A stretch of 52,354 nucleotides of DNA, taken from assembly GCA_052034865.1 (NCBI GenBank), contig JBPOIC010000031.1, positions 1 to 52,354 of the forward strand, in the 5' to 3' direction. A program made the translations under genes and the position numbers. Below, piece by piece: positions 52,309-52,354 of this stretch; position 1 is the stretch's first letter, and each line of letters begins with the position of its first letter. A model generated the notes under the pieces. It did no database searches. It had not been told where the DNA came from and worked only from the letters and a program-made list of their open reading frames with translations. The DNA comes from JBPOIC01 sp052034865 (GTDB lineage Bacteria; UBA10199; JADFYH01).

Positions 52309-52354
52309 AAAAAAACACCATTTTAAACTATTATCGATTTTAGAGGGCGCGAAA

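Noticed and set aside
1..52354. CRISPR array, tRNA or prophage
   Set aside because: No regularly spaced repeats, no T-loop-like GTTCRANYC with acceptor stem, and no phage structural genes were found.

Overview
No rRNA or tRNA gene was recognised. The window is a dense bacterial chromosomal segment of moderate GC content. It looks like a free-living Gram-negative relative of the (former) Deltaproteobacteria. Evidence for this is an intact rpsB-tsf-pyrH-frr-uppS-cdsA-dxr-rseP housekeeping cluster, a yajC-secD-secF operon, a futalosine-type menaquinone gene (mqnC), a CysO/Mec/CysM-type cysteine pathway, a SAM-I riboswitch and a phasin-like protein. The assignment is inference; nothing here fixes a phylum.

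Layout, left to right. 1-5.8 kb: a TPR/lytic-transglycosylase exoprotein, then a leftward operon queC - DUF366 - queE - dgt - small protein (7-deazaguanine synthesis plus dNTP hydrolysis). 5.9-11.7 kb: a phasin-like coiled-coil gene with its own promoter and terminator, then the leftward yajC-secD-secF-recJ group. 11.8-24.1 kb: a sulfur region. It holds sat (ATP sulfurylase), ettA (translation factor, probably unrelated), a small-protein/sulfur-carrier/JAMM-protease/cysM/NIL/thrC group, and a cysK gene under a SAM-I riboswitch with an intrinsic terminator. A divergent DUF4202-cysC-cysH-cysQ operon follows. Together these genes cover sulfate activation, APS/PAPS reduction and two alternative ways of making cysteine; a sulfite reductase is not present in the window.

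24.5-35.2 kb: ilvB-ilvH (branched-chain amino acids) and the long essential cluster from rpsB down to tsaB, all leftward. 35.5-39.7 kb: a secreted TPR protein, then proS-pyrF-rlmB leftward and a 74-residue orphan. 39.7-45.3 kb: a secreted matrixin-like metalloprotease with a possible C-terminal sorting tail, a cysteine-free exported partner, and a divergent, very long S41 (CtpA-like) protease. 45.3-52.3 kb: ribF-aroE rightward, then leftward an amidohydrolase next to mqnC (probably consecutive futalosine-pathway steps), the pcrA/uvrD helicase and a toxin-antitoxin pair at the right edge.

The most interesting points are: (i) an unassigned structured element of about 120 nt between cysK and thrC, closed by a long terminal stem that starts at the cysK stop codon; (ii) a CysO-like carrier ending Gly-Gly-Arg beside its probable processing protease; (iii) DUF366 embedded between queC and queE; (iv) near-leaderless promoters for ilvB and proS; (v) a prolyl-tRNA synthetase whose editing domain is missing; and (vi) the metalloprotease pair.
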